NCBI GenBank assembly: GCA_963765075.1
Contig: CAVXVA010000007.1
Coordinates: forward strand, 310,001 to 374,000
Direction: 5' to 3'
DNA: 64,000 bases
From: JAENVU01 sp963765075
GTDB lineage: Bacteria; Actinomycetota; Acidimicrobiia; IMCC26256; JAENVU01
The notes beneath the pieces are model-generated. The model worked only from the letters and a program-made list of their open reading frames with translations. It was not told the origin of the DNA and made no database searches. This document shows, in pieces, positions 61,261-64,000 of this stretch (position 1 is its first letter; every line of letters begins with the position of its first letter). Both the position numbers and the translations under genes were made by a program.

Positions 61261-62169
61261 GTGACTGACACCACGATCTCCCATCTCGACGCCCTCGAGG
61301 CCGAGTCAATCCACATCATGCGAGAGGTCGCGGCCGAGTTCGAGCGACCGGCGTTGCTCTTCTCCGGCGGCAAGGACTCCGCTCTGATGCTGAAACTCGC
61401 CGAAAAGGCGTTCTGGCCGGCCCGGTTGCCATTCCCGCTGATGCACGTCGACACCGGCCACAACTTTCCCGAGGTGATCGACTTTCGGGATCGCCGAGCC
61501 GCCGAACTCGGGGTACCCCTCGTGGTCGCTTCGGTCCAGAAGTCCATCGACGAGGGCCGGGTCCACGAGGACACCGGGCCCAAGGCAACTCGGAACCGCC
61601 TGCAGAGCGTCACCTTGCTCGACGGCATCGAGGAACACGGTTTCGATGCCGTCTTCGGGGGCGGGCGTCGAGACGAGGACAAGGCTCGGGCCAAGGAGCG
61701 GGTGTTCTCGTTCCGGGACGACTTCGGCCAGTGGGATCCGAAGAATCAGCGACCGGAACTCTGGAACCTCTACAACGCCCGCCACCGCAAGGGCGAGCAC
61801 ATCCGGGTGTTCCCGATCTCGAACTGGACCGAGATGGACGTGTGGCAATACATCGCTCGCGAGGAGATCGAACTGCCGTCGATCTACTTCGCCCACCGGC
61901 GGCCGGTCGTCCAGCGCGACGGCATGTACTTGGCGATCACGCCGTTCCTCACCGTGCAAGACCACGAAGAAGTCATCGAGATGACCGTCCGGTTCCGCAC
62001 CGTCGGCGATGCCACGTGCACCGGTGCCGTCGACTCCGCCGCCGCGACCTACGAGGACATCATCCTGGAGGTGGCGGCGTCTCGCATCACCGAACGCGGC
62101 GAAACCCGGGCTGACGACAAGTTCAACGAGTCTTCGATGGAAGACCGCAAGAAAGAGGGCTACTTCTGA
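61261..62169 (+). CDS. cysD: Sulfate adenylyltransferase subunit 2
   Basis: 302 residues. PP-loop 'LLFSGGKDSALMLKLAEKAF' (35-40), 'PLMHVDTGHNFPEVI', 'GGGRRDEDKARAKERVFSFRD' and 'VWQYIAREEIELPSIYFAHRR' are the ATP sulfurylase small-subunit landmarks. It adenylylates sulfate together with CysN, driven by GTP hydrolysis. GTG 61261 has a strong GGAGGA 5 nt upstream. It overlaps cysN by one base (TGATG). Confidence 0.96.
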   Translation: MTDTTISHLDALEAESIHIMREVAAEFERPALLFSGGKDSALMLKLAEKAFWPARLPFPLMHVDTGHNFPEVIDFRDRRAAELGVPLVVASVQKSIDEGRVHEDTGPKATRNRLQSVTLLDGIEEHGFDAVFGGGRRDEDKARAKERVFSFRDDFGQWDPKNQRPELWNLYNARHRKGEHIRVFPISNWTEMDVWQYIAREEIELPSIYFAHRRPVVQRDGMYLAITPFLTVQDHEEVIEMTVRFRTVGDATCTGAVDSAAATYEDIILEVAASRITERGETRADDKFNESSMEDRKKEGYF

Positions 62170-63416
62170 TGGAGATGCTCCGATTCGCCACCGCGGGCTC
62201 GGTCGACGACGGCAAGAGCACGCTGATCGGTCGTCTCCTCCTCGACTCGAAGCAGATCTTCGAGGACCAACTGGAGTCGGTCGAACGTACGTCGCGCGAG
62301 AAAGGCTTCGACTACACGAACCTGGCGCTCCTCACCGACGGTCTCCGCGCGGAGCGGGAGCAGGGCATCACGATCGACGTGGCCTACCGCTACTTCGCGA
62401 CACCAAAACGAAAGTTCATCATCGCCGACACACCCGGCCACGTGCAGTACACCCGCAACATGGTGACCGGGGCGTCGACGGCCGACCTCGCGTTGATCCT
62501 GGTCGACGCTCGCCACGGCGTGGTCGAACAATCCCGACGCCACGCGGTGATCGCGTCGCTGCTCTCGGTCCGACACCTCGTGCTCTGCGTCAACAAGATG
62601 GACCTCGTCGACTACGACCAACTCGTCTTCGATCGCATCTCCGAGGAGTTCCGCGAGTGGGCGGGGAAGCTCGACATCACCGACCTGACCTTCATTCCGG
62701 TGTCGGCCCTCCAGGGAGACAACGTCACGGCCCACAGCGCCAACATGCCGTGGTACGACGGACCCACGCTGCTGCACCATCTCGAGCACCTCTACATCGG
62801 ATCCGACCGCAACCTCATCGACGCGCGGATGCCGGTGCAGTTCGTGATCCGGCCGATGAGCGACACCTGGCACGACTACCGCGGCTACGCCGGTCAGGTC
62901 GCGGGCGGAACCTTCCGCCCTGGTGACGAGGTCCTGGTCCTGCCCTCGGGGCTGACGACGCGCATCGCCGGCATCGACCTCTACGGCCAGGAGATCGCGG
63001 AGGCGATCCCGCCCATGTCGGTGACCATCCGGCTCGAGGACAACATCGACATCAGCCGCGGCGACCTCATCTGCCGACCCAACAACGCGCCGAGCGTCAC
63101 CCAGGAGATCGACGCCATGATCTGCTGGTTCAGCGAGCGTCCGCTGCAGGTGGGTGGGAAGTATGCGATCAAGCACACCACGCGCTCGGCGCGGGCGTTG
63201 GTCCGCGATCTGAACTACCGCCTCGACGTGAACTCCCTGTCGCGCGACGAGACGTCCGGGACGCTGAACATGAACGACATGGGTCGGGTCAACCTGCGGG
63301 TCACCACTCCCCTGTTCGTCGACGAGTACCGCCGGAACCGGACCACCGGTTCGTTCATCCTCATCGACGAGGGTACGAACGAAACCGTCGGCGCCGGCAT
63401 GATCCTCGACGCGTGA
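62169..63416 (+). CDS. cysN: Sulfate adenylyltransferase subunit 1
   Basis: 415 residues, EF-Tu-like GTPase. G1 GSVDDGKST (residues 10-18), G3 'DTPGHVQYTRNMVTGAS', G4 NKMD, then two beta-barrel domains. It is the monofunctional form without a fused APS kinase; cysC follows by itself. It powers the CysD reaction. Its TGA overlaps the cysC GTG as GTGA. Confidence 0.96.
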   Translation: MEMLRFATAGSVDDGKSTLIGRLLLDSKQIFEDQLESVERTSREKGFDYTNLALLTDGLRAEREQGITIDVAYRYFATPKRKFIIADTPGHVQYTRNMVTGASTADLALILVDARHGVVEQSRRHAVIASLLSVRHLVLCVNKMDLVDYDQLVFDRISEEFREWAGKLDITDLTFIPVSALQGDNVTAHSANMPWYDGPTLLHHLEHLYIGSDRNLIDARMPVQFVIRPMSDTWHDYRGYAGQVAGGTFRPGDEVLVLPSGLTTRIAGIDLYGQEIAEAIPPMSVTIRLEDNIDISRGDLICRPNNAPSVTQEIDAMICWFSERPLQVGGKYAIKHTTRSARALVRDLNYRLDVNSLSRDETSGTLNMNDMGRVNLRVTTPLFVDEYRRNRTTGSFILIDEGTNETVGAGMILDA

Positions 63417-64000
63417 ACACATCACCGTCGCAGTCTCCGAATGTCGTGTTTCACACGGGGACGGTCACGCGGGCCGAGCGTGTGGCCGCGACCGGCAACG
63501 AAGGCATGACGATCTGGTTGACCGGTCTTTCGGGCTCCGGCAAGTCGACCGTCGCGGTGGCGATCGAGCAGGCGCTCGTGAGCGCGGGTCGGGTCGCTTA
63601 CCTGCTCGACGGAGACAATCTGCGCCACGGACTCAACGGTGACCTCGGATTCGATGCCGTGAGCAGGAACGAGAACGTACGCCGGGCCGGTGAGGTCGCC
63701 GCCCTGTTCGCCGACGCCGGCGCGGTCGCGATCGTGCCGCTCATCAGCCCGTACCGAGCGGACCGGGATCGAGTGCGCGCCCGGCACGAGGAACTCGGTC
63801 TGCGCTTCGTCGAGATCTTCGTCGACACACCAATCGAGTTGTGCGAAGCGCGCGATGTGAAGGGGCTCTACGCGAAAGCCCGGGCGGGCGAGATCACCGG
63901 ATTCACCGGCATCGACGATCCGTACGAAGCGCCCGAGCACCCGGAGATGGTGATCACCCCGGGCGCGACACCCCCCGAGATCGCCTCGGGGATTATCGAG
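63413..64000 (+). CDS. cysC: Adenylylsulfate kinase (3' partial)
   Basis: The frame runs off the right edge. Walker A is 'LTGLSGSGKSTVAVAIEQAL' (38-46), followed by 'LLDGDNLRHGLNGDLGF', the APS-binding DGDxxR segment, and 'ADAGAVAIVPLISPYRADRD'. 'VEIFVDTPIELCEARDVKGLYAKARAGEI' is the family lid region. It makes PAPS from APS, the donor used by the sulfotransferases at 45.7-47.8 kb. GTG 63413 is coupled to cysN. Confidence 0.95.
   Translation, partial: MNTSPSQSPNVVFHTGTVTRAERVAATGNEGMTIWLTGLSGSGKSTVAVAIEQALVSAGRVAYLLDGDNLRHGLNGDLGFDAVSRNENVRRAGEVAALFADAGAVAIVPLISPYRADRDRVRARHEELGLRFVEIFVDTPIELCEARDVKGLYAKARAGEITGFTGIDDPYEAPEHPEMVITPGATPPEIASGIIE

Noticed and set aside
1..64000. CRISPR arrays, insertion sequences, phage genes, integrase sites
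   Set aside because: No repeated spacers, transposase motifs or att-like duplications were seen.

Overview
This is a 64 kb chromosomal segment from a GC-rich actinobacterium. A mycothiol synthase gene, an Eis-type acetyltransferase, several F420/flavin luciferase-like oxidoreductases, acyl-CoA and P450 catabolic genes and secreted proteins with C-terminal 'GGY..DGFGG.HPF' repeats together suggest Acidimicrobiia (Ilumatobacter-like). That placement is an inference from gene content, not a phylogeny. There is no sign of phage, insertion sequence, integron or CRISPR array.

Layout. 0-2.2 kb: end of an SDR gene, then a divergent thioesterase / alpha-beta hydrolase pair. 2.2-5.9 kb: hisDCBA operon on the minus strand with overlapping stops and starts. 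6-16.3 kb: Eis-like acetyltransferase and endonuclease III (minus); mshD, rlmN and a membrane protein (plus); an LLM oxidoreductase (minus); then an M3-like peptidase, a C69/secernin-like hydrolase and a DUF255 thioredoxin-domain protein (plus). 16.3-20.8 kb: unknown proteins, a secreted subtilisin, a membrane fatty acid hydroxylase and tRNA-Val(CAC). 20.9-27.1 kb: nitroreductase, a DUF4097 / nucleotidyl cyclase / aceE operon and small unknown genes. 27.4-31.3 kb: a VOC gene remnant, a Tat lipoprotein, an amidohydrolase and tRNA-Val(GAC). 31.3-38.5 kb: FtsX-type permease, acyl-CoA dehydrogenase, unknown and J-domain proteins, FAD-linked oxidase. 38.5-44.1 kb: ThDP enzyme, carbonic anhydrase / SsuD-like / glutamine amidotransferase operon, HerA-like ATPase. 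44.2-48 kb: secreted hydrolase, two divergent sulfotransferases, tRNA-Gly. 48-57.5 kb: LLM enzymes, FUSC transporter, dut, acyl-CoA ligase and dehydrogenase, P450. 57.5-64 kb: thiolase-like and enoyl-CoA hydratase genes, then an Rrf2 regulator with cysQ, cysD, cysN and cysC (cut by the window edge).

How the genes work together. The cys block makes APS/PAPS and removes PAP, and the two sulfotransferases at 45.7-47.8 kb would be PAPS users. The enoyl-CoA hydratase, thiolase-like protein and P450 form one catabolic operon, beside an acyl-CoA ligase and dehydrogenase. The FAD oxidase and ThDP enzyme are translationally coupled, which suggests 2-hydroxyacid to 2-oxoacid to decarboxylation or carboligation.

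Three patterns recur. (1) About twenty genes have a TAnnnT-like -10 hexamer only 6-9 nt before the start codon, as expected for leaderless mRNAs. Two divergent pairs share the central TA of such hexamers. (2) Seven single-base indels disrupt four conserved genes (nth, rlmN, the DUF255 gene and the ThDP enzyme), which looks more like a sequence-quality problem than gene decay. (3) A 48-52 bp palindrome occurs at two distant gene ends with a compensatory base-pair change in its stem.
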